Part shown: positions 45,760 through 59,100 of the stretch, in pieces | Numbering within the stretch: position 1 is the stretch's first letter | How the letters are laid out: the number at the start of each line of letters is the position of its first letter | The notes under the pieces: model-generated | What the model saw: the letters and a program-made list of their open reading frames with translations, nothing else | Database searches by the model: none | What the model was told of the DNA's origin: nothing | Source: Anas platyrhynchos | Taxonomy: Eukaryota; Chordata; Aves; Anseriformes; Anatidae | Assembly: GCF_047663525.1 (NCBI RefSeq) | Contig: NC_092587.1 | Span: 198,087,501 to 198,151,500 of the forward strand | DNA length: 64,000 nucleotides | Direction of reading: 5' to 3' | Translations under genes and position numbers: made by a program

Positions 45760-46008
45760 GAAACAAGATCTGTCTGGATTTAAGGAAGAGCTTTTCCATC
45801 ACGAGGGCAGTGAAGCACTGGTGCATGTTGCACAGACAGGTTATGCAGTCTCCATCCTTGGAGTTCTTAAAGACCAGACCAGCTAAATAAAGCCCTGTGC
45901 AACTGGGTCTGCCTTCAGAGCTGACATGGCTTTGAACAGGAGTTTGGGCTAGAGACCTCATAATATCTCTCCCAGCCTGAATTACCCTCTGATCATATGA
46001 TTGAATGA
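45760..46008 (+). mobile_element. CR1 3'-region fragment (intergenic)
   Basis: The plus strand carries the non-coding end of CR1: the GAGGGCAGTGAAGCACTGG segment, CTCCATCCTTGGAG, the GAACAGGAGTTTGGGCTAGA segment and a decayed tail near GATCATATGATTG. It is diverged, hence old. Confidence 0.75.
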
Positions 46009-47598
46009 CATTCTTCTATTCATCGCAATCCCCTGCCCTCAGGAGCTGCTGTCAGTCAGGTGAAAGAATACAGTTTATGCATGCTTTGACTCCAGCTGTT
46101 AAGTGTTGGCTGTTCTGCTCCATCACACTGTTTTCTGTGGTCCAGCAGCAAACTTCAAACAGCTTACCTATGTGGAGATGAGCACCCATCTCAAAGATCT
46201 TGACGGCTCTGTCTTAGCTGAGCTACCACTTGAAGAAAGATCTGTGGTGACAGCATCCTGATTCAGAAATGATGCTGCCAGGTCAACACATTTACCAGCG
46301 AAAAAGCACTGACACTGCTTGTTTCATGACAGAGAGGATGTATTTTAATACAAGTATAGCTTTGACTTCTTCAACACATGGGTATGCACGCCTTCATTTC
46401 ATTTGATTTACAAAGTGCACATAATGGTTACTGTATGGAGCTCTTTGGAAAATTTTGGCAGCATTCTCTTTGATGATAAAGAAGTACTTTCTTTAAAAAA
46501 AATAGCATTGCTTTTTCATTTCTCTTAACAATACAGCTAGGTTCCTCTTTCTGCTTACTAAATACTTCTAAAGCTCTTGTCTTGTAATTAAGTCATCTGC
46601 TGCTGTATATAAATCAATGATGTACTGGCTTTGTCTGCAGTGACTGTGAAAGCTATATGAGTGTTAGCAAGGAGCTGCCTGGAAGTAGGATGTTAGTTCT
46701 TCCAAATAGTAATTAGAGCATATTAAAAAAAATAAAATAAAATGTGAAAGTTGGTTAGAATAGGCAATTTCCCTACTGACCACCTCTAGATGAAAACATC
46801 TGTAGTTACATGAACAACTTGCACACTTATGCTTGGGATAGTCTGAGAACCTGGAGGCTGCAATGCCTTTATCTAAACTCCATGGAAGACTGACAAAAAG
46901 AAATGATCCAGGGAGAATAATGATCCTATCAGAATTTCCCTTACAATTCTCAAATACTGAAGAGTACCTAGCCTTCTATTTTTAATTTTAAAAATGGATC
47001 AAGAACTTCAGGATGAGCCAAATGCTACAACTTAGAGCTTGCAGAACTAGACATCTGCACTTCCTTCCTTACAGAAAGGAAGGATTGTGAGGCAATGACA
47101 TTTACAAGTTCAGATGGGTTACCAAGGAACACTTATCATGTTTATCACCTGCTGTCTGTCTTCCCCTATCTCAGCATGTCACAGATAAAGATGTGAAAAT
47201 GTTGTAGCAGCTCTCAAAGAAGCCACTAAACAGCCAAAAGTTGCAGCCCAGTATTTGAGAAAAAAAAAAATGGAGTGTTAGTTTGTCATAACGATTCTGC
47301 AGATCGTGGTGATTTCCTGTAGTGGGGTCAGGAACACCCAACATGGTGCTGGATAAGCTAAGGCTGAGAATAACAGTGGCTATCTCGAGAAAAGTCAGCC
47401 CCGAGTATTAGTCAGACTTCTCACGTTGGAGATCAGAAAATCTTCATGCTGACAAAGGAGTGGGGCAACACGCCCACAGGAAGCATGGAGAACTGGGCTT
47501 TGGCCTCAGATTTATTTAAGTGACTGCATGAATGCTTAGGGAAAGAACTGGACTGAGTGCAACTGAGAATCTTCTCTCAAAAAAAAATATGTAAAGGT

Positions 47599-47640
47599 TT
47601 TCTTTCAAAATTCAACTGCTTTCTTTCAAAATTCAACCGC
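47599..47640 (+). repeat. 21-bp tandem duplication
   Basis: Two copies of a 21-base unit (47599-47619 and 47620-47640) that differ at one base, in the intergenic region. Confidence 0.75.
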
Positions 47641-49914
47641 TATAGGTTGTAGCTGGCACTGAACAAATGCAGGTCACAAAGCAGACACAACTCTAGGAGA
47701 AAGCACTGGACAGTTTGAATCCCATCTTACCAAAACATCATGTAAATCGCTGTGTTAAAAACACTCTTCTGGGTACCTCCCCTCTCTGTGTGAAGAATGC
47801 CCTCAACTCCTTGACCAAACTAGTGGTAGTTTGGTTTAGGATCTGAAGGAAGTAAAAGGCCTAGACCCTGGCTGGGCCATAAACTTCTCTAATTCCACCC
47901 TCTTCTTGGAAAACCCACAACAGGAACAGGTGATATGGTGTGCTTTGATGAGCACACTACGATGAGACTGGAAACCAGGATATCAATCATGCAATTAACA
48001 CATGAATAGCAGCAGGTTCTTCCAAGACTAATTATCATGGAACAAAAGAAATTGTGGGTACAAGGAGTCATGCTTACCTTTTCCATTTTTTATAATCTGA
48101 GTACAAGCCAACAACATTATTCCATAACATGATAGTCTGAGGGAGCTGCTTTGGGCTCTCCTTGCTAAGCAGCTGGCTGCACGGCAGTGATCTCCCCTCG
48201 AGTTGGGATGCCTCTCAAAGATGCTTACTCCTCCAGGTTGGGGAACACCCTAGCAGCTGCAGATCTTTGGTAAGTGACTGATACTGTGCATAACTTGTAT
48301 CAGAGGGCATTAAGTTATTGTACTGGTAAATTTGAATCTTTATTATATCTTCCGTGCAGTAAGTTGAACCTTGCCATCGGACTTAGTTAAGCTTCATCTT
48401 TACAGTATTTTATTTCAATATACCATTTTTGCTACTAACTCTAGTGGTGATTCTTTAGACAGTTTAAATATTATCCATGACACCCTGCATCAGCCAACCT
48501 GTACCTTTGCTCTGTTCTGACGCACAGAGTCAAGAGGAGAGAGCTTCTGTTCCCATGTCTTATTATTTCTAGTGGTTAGGAAACAGCCCACATAATATAT
48601 ATTTTTATACATATATATAGATGCTGCCATATCTAGCAGCACTTAAAGAGTATAACTAGCTTAATATTTTGTGAGGTCCTAGTCTCTGCCATTTTTTATT
48701 ACGTACCAGCTATTGCCAAAAAGGCCCCTAACTAAACTAAAATGAAACCATGCTGTGGTTAGGTCAGAAATATTTATGAATAAATTAGGATTTTATGGAA
48801 AATCCCAAATCTATCACAACACTGAAATCCACCTGATCATGGCTCAGTCTTCTAAGAAATGGTGGAAGTCTGAGCTGAAATGGCAAATCAAATTACATAA
48901 AAATATTTGCCATGCAAGAGCTTATTAAATCCTCCAGTAGCAGACTGTCAGAATAATTGACCTGATTTTCTGAGACTTTGGTCTGATCTTTATTGTCCCA
49001 TTGTACTCTTTTGAGTAGCTTGTTGTACGAGTAAGCTGCATGCCAAAACCAGAAATACAGATTCCATGAAGATATTAATAATTTGGTATCCTCTCAAATT
49101 AAAGACATGATGAATTTTCCTTGCTAATTGTTTTCATATGAAAAATGCCTTGTTATGGCAAGAATTAGCACAAGTACGTTTGGGATAAGGGAATAAAAAT
49201 AGGTCTTCATCTTGAAAGACATGTTTTGTGAGATCATAATAGTCTGACAAGATGCTTTGCCTTGTTTTTACGCTGGTGACTAAAGGCTTCTTGCTCAACT
49301 CTATTTGCAAACAGCTGAAAGACTGCATGTAAAGAGAAGAACATCATGAATGAGTATTTTGGGCTGGCAGCCCCAAAACTTGTTAAGATCATGATACATT
49401 CCTCAGGCAGCATGTGACAGTTTTCCCATCTTCATATGTGAATCTTCATCTAAAAGGAGAGCTGAAAATGTTATCTTGTATATATTATGCAATTCTAAGG
49501 TAAAAAATAGAACGTCAACAACAAAGATAGAAACTGATAAAAACATTAAATGTCTTCTGTTTTCCTAATGCACTATGAGGATTACTATAGAAATTAATAA
49601 AGCAAGCAAAATTCACAGCTCTGAAAATAAATCCGGTGGTTAGCACTTTTTGAAATAGGAAATAGAAAAATCTTGATTTTTTTTTAAATATAGACTCTCA
49701 CTTCATTAATTATCTAAAGCCTGAGCTCTCGGAATGGATTACTTTACCTTAACACTGCTAAATGCATTGCACTTGGTTATATTATTTGCAAAGAACAAGA
49801 CTGTCTGAGTTTTGTGTTCTTTCTAATAATCCTCTTAGTGTTTTACAAGTTCTTGTTTTGAGGCTTCTGCAAGCTGTTATCTGTAGTCTTCATTGATGAT
49901 TATGTTGTTGATAT

Positions 49915-50104
49915 TTAAGCTACTTCCTTCAGTGTTCCTGCTGCTGCCTGTACAGTGAAGGCAGCAATGGAAATTTGCCTCTTAACTTCTTCCCAGGCTT
50001 CATGTTGATCGGGTTTATTTTTAATGTCAAACATGGCATCATAGATCCCTGGGAATGATTCTCCTGCATACTTGTTATGGCTGCTTGGAGCGAAGATAAC
50101 ATGT
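49915..50104 (-). CDS. FOLH1: FOLH1 exon 19 (terminal coding exon)
   Basis: 190 nt, ending TAA at 49915-49917. It encodes [20 protein letters not shown] and ends [11 protein letters not shown]. By eye it differs from NAALAD2 exon 19 at 26 of 190 bases and 4 residues. Confidence 0.95.
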
Positions 50105-53100
50105 CTGTAGGGAAGTTGAGGGGGAAAAAAACAACAGAACACAATAATATTGTGCATTAGGAAAATGAAATATTATTTTCTATACAAATCTAAAATTATT
50201 GATAATGAAGGGGTAAATAAATAGTTATATATATATATATATATATCTAATAGCAATACTGCCTATAGTCTGTTAAGCAAGAAAATAAAATGAGCTACAT
50301 TATTCCATCTGAATACAAGAACTTTGTAGCTAAGACTTGAGATAGAGTTGAATAAAGCACTCTTTCCCTTTTTTTAGATGAAAGGAAAAGATTAAAAAAA
50401 AAAAAAAAAAGCAAGCCAGCACCTTTTCTCATAGATGTACACAGTGTTTGACAGATACAAGCATGCTTTACAGCTCTGGACTGTTCTCAATAGATTTTTA
50501 ACCAGAAGTCGTGTGAGATATAAGGACTGTAGATATTACATTCTCTTTCTACACTTAATTTTTAGTGGAACTTTTTATTGGAAAGATGACCGATCTGAAT
50601 ACAGAGTGGTAGGAATGACCAAAAAGCTAGGCTAGACTCAACTATTCTGCTTCTCAAACAAGATTTATCTCTTGAACTGGAAGAGAGAACTAATGAATTC
50701 ACTGCTGTTGGAGTACTGCCCTCTACAGTGTATTTTCTAGCATGGCTGTTCTGCTATGGCAGGTCAAATTCGAGATGTTTTAAGTATACCCTATTTCACT
50801 TTGAAACCAAACCTCCTTTATCAGTGAAATGACTTGAACTGAGACAACAGACAAACTTTTTGATCTGTTTAGAAGCCCGCTGAAATCAATGGAAATGGGT
50901 TTTCTGATCTGAATAGGCTTAAAATGGGACTCCTACACCGTACAGAGTATCTCACTGAAGTTTTCCCTGATGTTGTTTATGCTTTTCAATCTCATTTGTC
51001 CTATTTAATCTAATTTTACTACATTGAATAAAACCATTACAATTCCATCTAGAGACCTATAAATCATAAAGGAATTCTCATACAGTACTCCAGTCAGAAT
51101 GTAAAGCCTTTCTTACCTATAAAATGGCCTTCCAGGTAATCCAAGTGGATCAATGAAAGCCCTTTCTAGAAACATGAGCTGATCATTTAATGATCTGACA
51201 GCAAGTAGGCTAAAAGCAAAACAAGAGAAGAACATGTTAGCTACAGAGTGTTTGGCCCACTGTCCTTCAGTGCCACAATGGATACAGCTGTGCATTCATG
51301 AAGGACAGTACATCCACAGGGCTGAATTTCAAACGTAGAAGACAGAAGACAGAGCATGACAGCCAACCTGCACAAGAGAATTATGCTGCTCTATACTGTG
51401 AGACAGCCTGGCTTATAACCTGAAAGTTATAAACCTTAAAGCTTTTCTTAAAGGCCAAGAAATACTGTAAAAGAAGAAAGCCTTTCAGGTATTTTCTCTC
51501 ATGCTGCATTTTATTCTTATACCTCCTTTTCATTCGGATGCTAGGACAAACCATTCTCTTCTTTTCTACAAAACTCCATTTTCTACAAAGCCAGTGAGCA
51601 GCAAATTACTTCAATTAAATCACATTTATTTCTATATGTAAAACTACAACATCTGAGAAACAGGAAACTTGTAATGTTAGAATCATCTTTTGAGTCATCC
51701 AAGAACTGTATTTGTCTGATAGCAGATTGTAAATTCCCTTCAGCAGAGACCATCTGTTTCTGTGTGCTTTGAATAGCTCTGGGCATACTACTGATGCTTA
51801 ACAAATACAAGAACTGTGAAGAAGAATATACTGACTATATGTGGGTTTGATAGTTTACATCTAAAGTAACTTACTGTAGAACTTCAAAAGCACTTACCAA
51901 GAAAAAGTGGTAAAATTTATATCACTGTAAGTCAGGAGTAATTTTACTACTGTCAATGAAATTGTTTCAAGTTTACATGGGTGTAAATGGAAACTGATTC
52001 AGGTTGGCTGAATTAATGCTTAGCTTTAGGACTTCCATCAATGAAATTATTTTGAACTGAACTTTATCAACCGCTAACGTGCTGCAGAATTCTGCAGGAC
52101 ATGTTATTTTCCACACTGGATCACAAAGGTTAACAGGAAATTATTTTCTTATACATATTTTGAAACTTCTGCTATATTTATTGATACACTTTTGTGATTT
52201 AGAAAAACAAATGAATTGAAATTTACATGGTAAATCAAGTATGTAAGCTGTGATAACTGACAGAAGTTACAAAATCACAATAAAAGCAGAATAGATCTGA
52301 TGTGGGGATAGAAGTTATGATTTGTAAATGAAAAATAAAACAGAAAACACAATTAGTGTTCTAACTACTTAAAAGGTAATTTTTCTGCTCATACAGATTA
52401 GCGTTTTTCTAGTAACATGATGCAGTGTAAATGCTCTAGAAATATAAAGTTCATACAAATATCATATGCATCATATGCCATAAATGTAATATTTTACTTA
52501 TGAGATAATTATTTATCTTGAAAGTTGCTGCCATTAAAGGATATCTTTTATTCTCACTTAGTCTTCCATAAGGGCCAGCGTACAGCTAAATTAGATTCTT
52601 CCCAATAAATGCAACATACATGTATGTATATATAAAAGGAAGCATAGTTTCTAATTCTGGGCATGGCCTACAAAGAACGAATTAATTCAAGTGCAAATTA
52701 TGGCATAGGTGCTATACAGAATTTTTGGAAAGCCTGTCAAAAAGCTTGCCATGACTACAAGCATGGTACAGATGTGTTGTTTTGTTTGTTTTTTTCATTA
52801 AGTAGTATCAGTAACTTGAAAACTAGAGTGGCAAATGAAGACTACAAGTCATCATTAGTTCTTTAATGATAATCCAGTGATACAATCCTAGGATGTGTCT
52901 GTATCTGGAGGAAGTGACACACATGGGCTGGCTCTGCTCATGCTAACCAACAGTCTTGTCACGTCCATGTGTCATCCTGGTGCTGCTCCTGAGCAGAATT
53001 GACACTCATTAGCTTGGACACTTTTCAAAGCTAAATGGCTAGATTCCCAGGCTCTGCAGCATCTCTGATGTTCACTAGTTCAACAGTTCTATAGTTTGTT

Positions 53101-56100
53101 TCCTAGAGTAACGAGATCCTTAAAAAGAAGAATCCATAAGGACTTCAAGGTAATTCAGGGGACTAAATGCAAGAGAAGACAATGCCCTCTGAGCCCATAC
53201 ATTTGACTGGAAGAAAAAACTTACTTATTGGTGTCTGTGTGCTGCAGTCTGTCATGAAAGTTAGCAGCCACTTCTGTAAAATTTTTCACAGCTGAAAACA
53301 GAGCATCTGGTGGGAGAAAAAAGGAAGCGTTTAACTTTAAATTCTGAATAAACCATTTAACAAATCAAATTCTTCAAAATAAAACTGCTTATCTTTCACT
53401 GTGACCATAATCTGATCATTCTTGATGAACAACAATCAAGTAACTCCACACTCCTATATTAAAAACTATGTAATTCTGTGTGAAAACTTTCCTTGGAAAC
53501 AATAGAAATCAGTATTTTTGTGAACATTATTATTTCATAATTGAAAAATGTCAAGAGCATGGATTGCCAGAACCAGACTGTTCAGGTAGGCGCACAGTTT
53601 TATAGAGCCCAACAGCCTGTGCATTTCCATTATCCTGCCACATAAAAGGAGTTTTTAGTGAGAGTGAGGGAAGGAGGCAGGGAGAGAAAGAAAGCGAGTG
53701 TGCATAGGCACATAAGTCATTAGCAGCAGTCGCTGTCTTTGGAGGTCTTCAAGACCAGACAGGACAAACCTCTGAGCAACCTAGTCTGATCTCAGAGTTG
53801 ACCAACACGTGATGGGAACTGTTAGCTCTCCATGGCAGCGGGATAGCTTCTGCAATGGCACACTAGTGAAGGAAACAGTCACATTTCAAATTGTTTGAAG
53901 GGGTGGCTCTTGTATTATTTATTGCTTGTACAGCACAAAGCAAATACCAAGGCCTGAACAAGGCTTATACAATGAGATAAAACACTAACAGAGGAATGTG
54001 ATAATGACTGTACGTACCAAAGGATACGTTGTATGTTGCCAGTTGCTCTTCATGATTTCTTGACATATTATAGATGATATGAGCATAGTTGCTCACAGCT
54101 GATGCATAATCTCTGCAGTCAAAAGGAAGCACAACAGAGTTGGCCAACTCAAACACCAGCCCTCCCCGTACCTGAGCTACTGTCAGATGATTCTTGAAAG
54201 TGGGATCATAAAATCTCTCCACAATTTCATAGGTCTCATAGACACTGTGGTAAACTGGATAGCTGCTATACTTTTCTACATTCTGAAACAAACAAAACCA
54301 AACAAAACCATTAATTTCTGTCAGTGGTGGATACTGCAGGTATGCTTGAAAACCTTTGCTGTGGGATTCAAAGCACTGTAAAGTTAAATGTTCAGGTCAC
54401 ATGAACCCTCTGTAGCCACTACATACAATCAAATGAGAAGAACTGTTTAGTGGTGGCTCTCCTAGACATTAACCTATGATGAGATGGTCACTCAGACACT
54501 GCTCTCCACTGACCGGGTATAGATCCTAAAGAAGGTAGCTAAGAATGGACATATAACTGCTAGCAGGCTAAATTAAGATAAGGTTGCCCTTCCTCTCATT
54601 GCTTGAATCTCAACTGCCATTTTTGTTTATGTCTTTGGTTATGTCTTTTCAGAGAAAAGATCATATTTAATAGATAGTTCCTTGAACATTTCTCAATTGG
54701 TCTCATTTTACAGCATGCTCCAGAGTCAAACTTATCTTCTTTGTGAAACAAGAGCCATTTTTGAATTTAAAGCTTCACATGCCATCCCAATTCATTCAAA
54801 AGTCATCAGAAGCCACTCAAGCCTTCATCAGCCATAAGTAATTTTGAGCACATCCAGTTATTCTGAACAAAGGTCTCCTTCTTCTCTTGTCTGATTGACA
54901 CCAAGCTGACCATTCCTATTTATTAAATATTTGTGTTGTAGTAGCACAGAGTTCTAGTAATGAACACTCTGACACACTAAGCTGACTCCAAAAAGCTGAA
55001 AGACTGAATGGCTCAATTACACAGTTGATATTACTCAGGCAGTTACATTGGAGATGTAATTACAAAGACACAGACTTACCCAGTTTTTACTGTAACGTGC
55101 TCTGCCTGAAGCGATGCCAAGACGTTGAAAAAAGACTTCAAAGTCATTGCCAGAACCCAATTTATTTATTCTTTTAACAAGAAAAAGGAAAACGCCTTGA
55201 GTGACAATACCCAAAATATATTTTTTAGTTTGTTTCCAAGTACTGATAGCTATTTATTCTCCAGTACAGTCACTACACAGTCTTTCTCTAGCACGCTCTT
55301 TCTTTCAATACACTATGAATTGCCCAGACTCCTGCACTGCATGTACCTCCTACCAACAACTGTAATTCCCAGAGGGGCAGAGTCACTGTAGAGAAATCAA
55401 ACACTCAGGGGAAGAATTTAACTCACTGTCTTTAGTCATTGAGAAGAAAGACCCAGTGAACTCCTGTTAAACTTCCAATATCCCAGGCTCTAAGCTCAGA
55501 GAAAACAGAACAGTACTAGCACAACTCCATATACAAGATTCATTAAAGGAACCCTGCTAATTTTGAAGGAGAGTGTTGTAAGAACCTGCCTGGTATGTTC
55601 CTCAGCCACTCAACCTCAGAGGCCTTCCAGGAGACCAGAAGCAAGTGCAAGGGTAGGTCCATGTTACCATCTTGTGCTTCTGCCACTGGCCTGTATATAT
55701 TAGCCTTATTGTCTAAATCTCTATAAAATACAACAAAATTGTACTTTTCATACACAAAGACTCTTGTTCATTCTACAACTGCAAGTTCTCAAAAATGTTG
55801 TACAACACTGTATGAGCCGCAATCAACAAAATTCTGAAATCTATACCAGCTGAAATTAACACTCTTTCTTTCAAGTGCTCAGTTTTTCAAGTGTATGTAT
55901 TCTTTTAAAACCCACACTCTACAATAAATTCTAGCAAAGTTTTGATTTTCTTTTGTCACTGACCTGGGAACCTCTTTATATTCTCTTGACGGATTTTTTT
56001 TATACCAGCTCTCATAGAGAGATTTTCCTTCAAACCCCTCATCAGGACTTGGTATCTAGAAAATATGTATTGTAAAAGAAGACAAAGGGTACAATTTCAA

Positions 56101-59100
56101 ATGTTACCAATCAACAAAACTACAACCTGCCATCACTTGGCTATGGCCTAGGGAAATGAATAAATAATACTCTTAAGCCCCTCAGCCCTTCTGCATTTTC
56201 ACTTTAACCTTTTATATGAGTAGCATTTTTCAAAGGAATATTTATTTGCTAAAAATAGGCAACTTTTTAGATGGAAAAAAAACAGAAGGAAAGCAAAACA
56301 TTTCAAATCAATATTTACACTTTTAATTGTCTTTATTAAGAATTATCAATAACTATATTTATTTATGAATGAATAACTATATTTATTTATGAAGTTATGA
56401 ATTTCTCAAAATAACAGTCAAAATAAAGCATGTTTGGCTCTCTGGTCACAGAGCTGACTGTTTATAGAACAGCGTCAATGCTTTTTGCTACAGATTCGTT
56501 TTGGATGGGGTTACACAGCATCTCCTTCCTGATTAGCATTCCCTTCAAACATCAGCTACCAAGCGAGTGTAGTAACAGGCATTCATCAGCCTTTGTTGCT
56601 GTTTCCCAGCTCGGGGAAGGTTATGCAACCATGTTTACTGGTATTTAGGTCAACATTTTAATGATAGCTTTTGGTGTCCAAACTGAGACTCTAATGACCT
56701 GATTTTCTGACAGTTCTGAACACCCGCATTTAGCACAAGTTACCATGGGAACTGCAGGTGATCAGCTCTTCTGCAGTTCCAGACAGAAATATCTGTAAAT
56801 GGGCATCTAATTTTAACAGAGTTAAATTTTATTTGTTGCCTTGCAATTGCCAGAAAATTATTATACTGAGTTACTACCCTTCCCTTACTTTCATTGCAGA
56901 CTAAAGTCAGCTTCCAAGAGATAACAAAGTATTGACCTTGGAAAAGACAGATGGGTGAAGCAGACATAGCAGATGAAGACACATACAGTAAATTCACAGA
57001 ATACATGGAGCAGTTAAATGTATATTACATGCATATATATAAAACACACAGAAGATGAAATAAATGATCACGCTTTGATGCAGATGAACAGAAAAGAAAC
57101 AAAAAGCCCTTATTATCAGCCTCTAAGACCCACTCTCAGAGCAAGGAACATCTTACATTTAAGATATAGATGCTATTTCCTGAGAAATGTCCCTACCTTT
57201 TAATTTTATATGCCACATAAATACGTATGAGAGCATCATGGGCAGAGCCATTGAGTATCTAACAGGATCCATGGAAAATGAGCACAGTGACCCAACCTGC
57301 CACACCATGTTAAAAACAACACTTCAGCAACCCTAACGTCTTCCCCTGCCTAAAGGGAGACAGACAGATTCTTCCACTACCACGGGCACCTGAGCTGTTG
57401 GACTGGGCAGCTACATTTGTGCTTGTTCTTGTTCTCTGGCTCATGGAATTTCTTTAATAGTTTGTTCTCAGAAGGAGAACTTTCACAGGAAGAGAGAAAA
57501 AATCATGAATAGCCAATAATTTAAAGGTATACATTTGAAATCCCTTTGCCACTCCTGGGAAAAAAGCTGTTGACTTAAAAAGGGTGACTGCAGTTAGAAA
57601 AGAAAGCAATACCTGACGTCATATTTTATGCACAGAGCCCCAGCCAGTGAGTGAGTACTAAACATTCTGGCTAAAAATTTCAAGCAATATTACCTCTTTG
57701 GTCACACTGTACACTAGTCTGTACATCAGTGGCGTGCAATCCACTCTTAGTGTGTAGTTTCCTGAAAAACAGGAAAAATTATTTATACGAACAAGTAATG
57801 TCTCCTCAGCCAAAGCTTTGTGCCATTATTTGTTAATAAGAAAGGGACTAGAGAGTTACACACACTACAAGGAACAAGCTGATTCTCCCCGCAGAAGGGG
57901 TCTCCTCCTGTAATCTAATTAATGCATTTGTATTAATTAGGATGAATTATAGCCCACCTTTTGAAGCAACTCTCAGAGCTCTTCCTATGTCCCTATGTTG
58001 ATTACATACATTATGAGAGTGGATGCAGATTCAAGAGTTACTATAAAACTGCTGACAGAGGCACAACACTTGTCCTTCCCCATGATTTCCCAAATAGTTC
58101 AGCTGCTGCAAAGAACATCTTTCCTGAAGCAACAGGAATACCTGAAGGATACTTTATGATTCTGGGACAGTTTTCTTCCATATCTACTCCTGGACTAAGC
58201 CAACAACATTATCATTTTGGAGCTTTCATAGATCTTCAAGTTAAACTGCTTCCTGGTCACCTGTATATACCACCACTACTAAATGCAAATTGAAACCATA
58301 TACCTTCAATAGAGGAATCTGCATTGATGTAAGCTACTCCTCGTGCTTGCAATAGTTTGGCATTTTCCTATGAGGAGGAATAGAGAAAGAAAATGTTGAT
58401 GAACTTTTTCTCCCAGAATGATTTTCCCACCCCCAGAACAAACAGCTGTTTCTGGGAAAAATATCATATAACCTACTGCAATGAGCCTTGGTAGTTCCTA
58501 AGTGCAACAAAGAGAGAGAGAGCAAGGGAAAGAAGGAGTGCTGCTTTCTGGCACATATTTCTCAAAGATCTGCCACTGTGAAAATTTCTCTTTTAACACT
58601 GTCAGTTTACCTCAGCCCATTCTGTCGATCCTAACAAGCCAAATTCCTCTGCATCCCAGCTTGCAAATATCACTGTTCTCCTTGGCCTCCATCCTGCAAT
58701 AAAAGACCATGAAAAGTGTGTTACAGAAATAAAGATAGTTTGTGTCACTTGGAGGGTGTGTGTGATCTTTAATAGTGATTTGTGGAAAAAGAGGTATGTT
58801 TAAGGACCTTTAAAAATAACTTCCTTACTAATCTAATAATGCCTTGCTAATTTTTTTAGCAATCTATTGGTTCAATATGATGATAAAAATGTTTACGTGC
58901 TCTTCTCTCAACAGAAACTTCTAAAATTTAACTCTGAACAAGAAAAAAAGAATGTGCATGTGCGTAAATCCTTGAAAGAAACCTTTTCTTTTTGCTCAAT
59001 TCAACTTAGTGCATATTTTTAAATAATGTCTACTTTGTCAGAAAAGTATGTTTGGCATATTTTCATATCCATTACTGAATTTCTTTGACCTGTTTCCCAA

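Larger units (their letters stand above)
42261..49914. other. Intergenic region between NAALAD2 and FOLH1
   Basis: About 7.6 kb with no supported gene. It contains a CR1 fragment (45760-46008), a T27 tract (44573-44599), a pyrimidine tract (43158-43186) and a 21-bp tandem duplication (47599-47640). It should include the FOLH1 3' UTR next to 49914; the nearest minus-strand AATAAA I noticed is at about 48989-48994. Everything else is AT-rich sequence with only short chance frames. Confidence 0.6.

Noticed and set aside
57961..58293. 110-codon plus-strand frame inside FOLH1 intron 12
   Set aside because: It starts without an ATG, has no recognisable motif and lies antisense in an intron. Likely chance.
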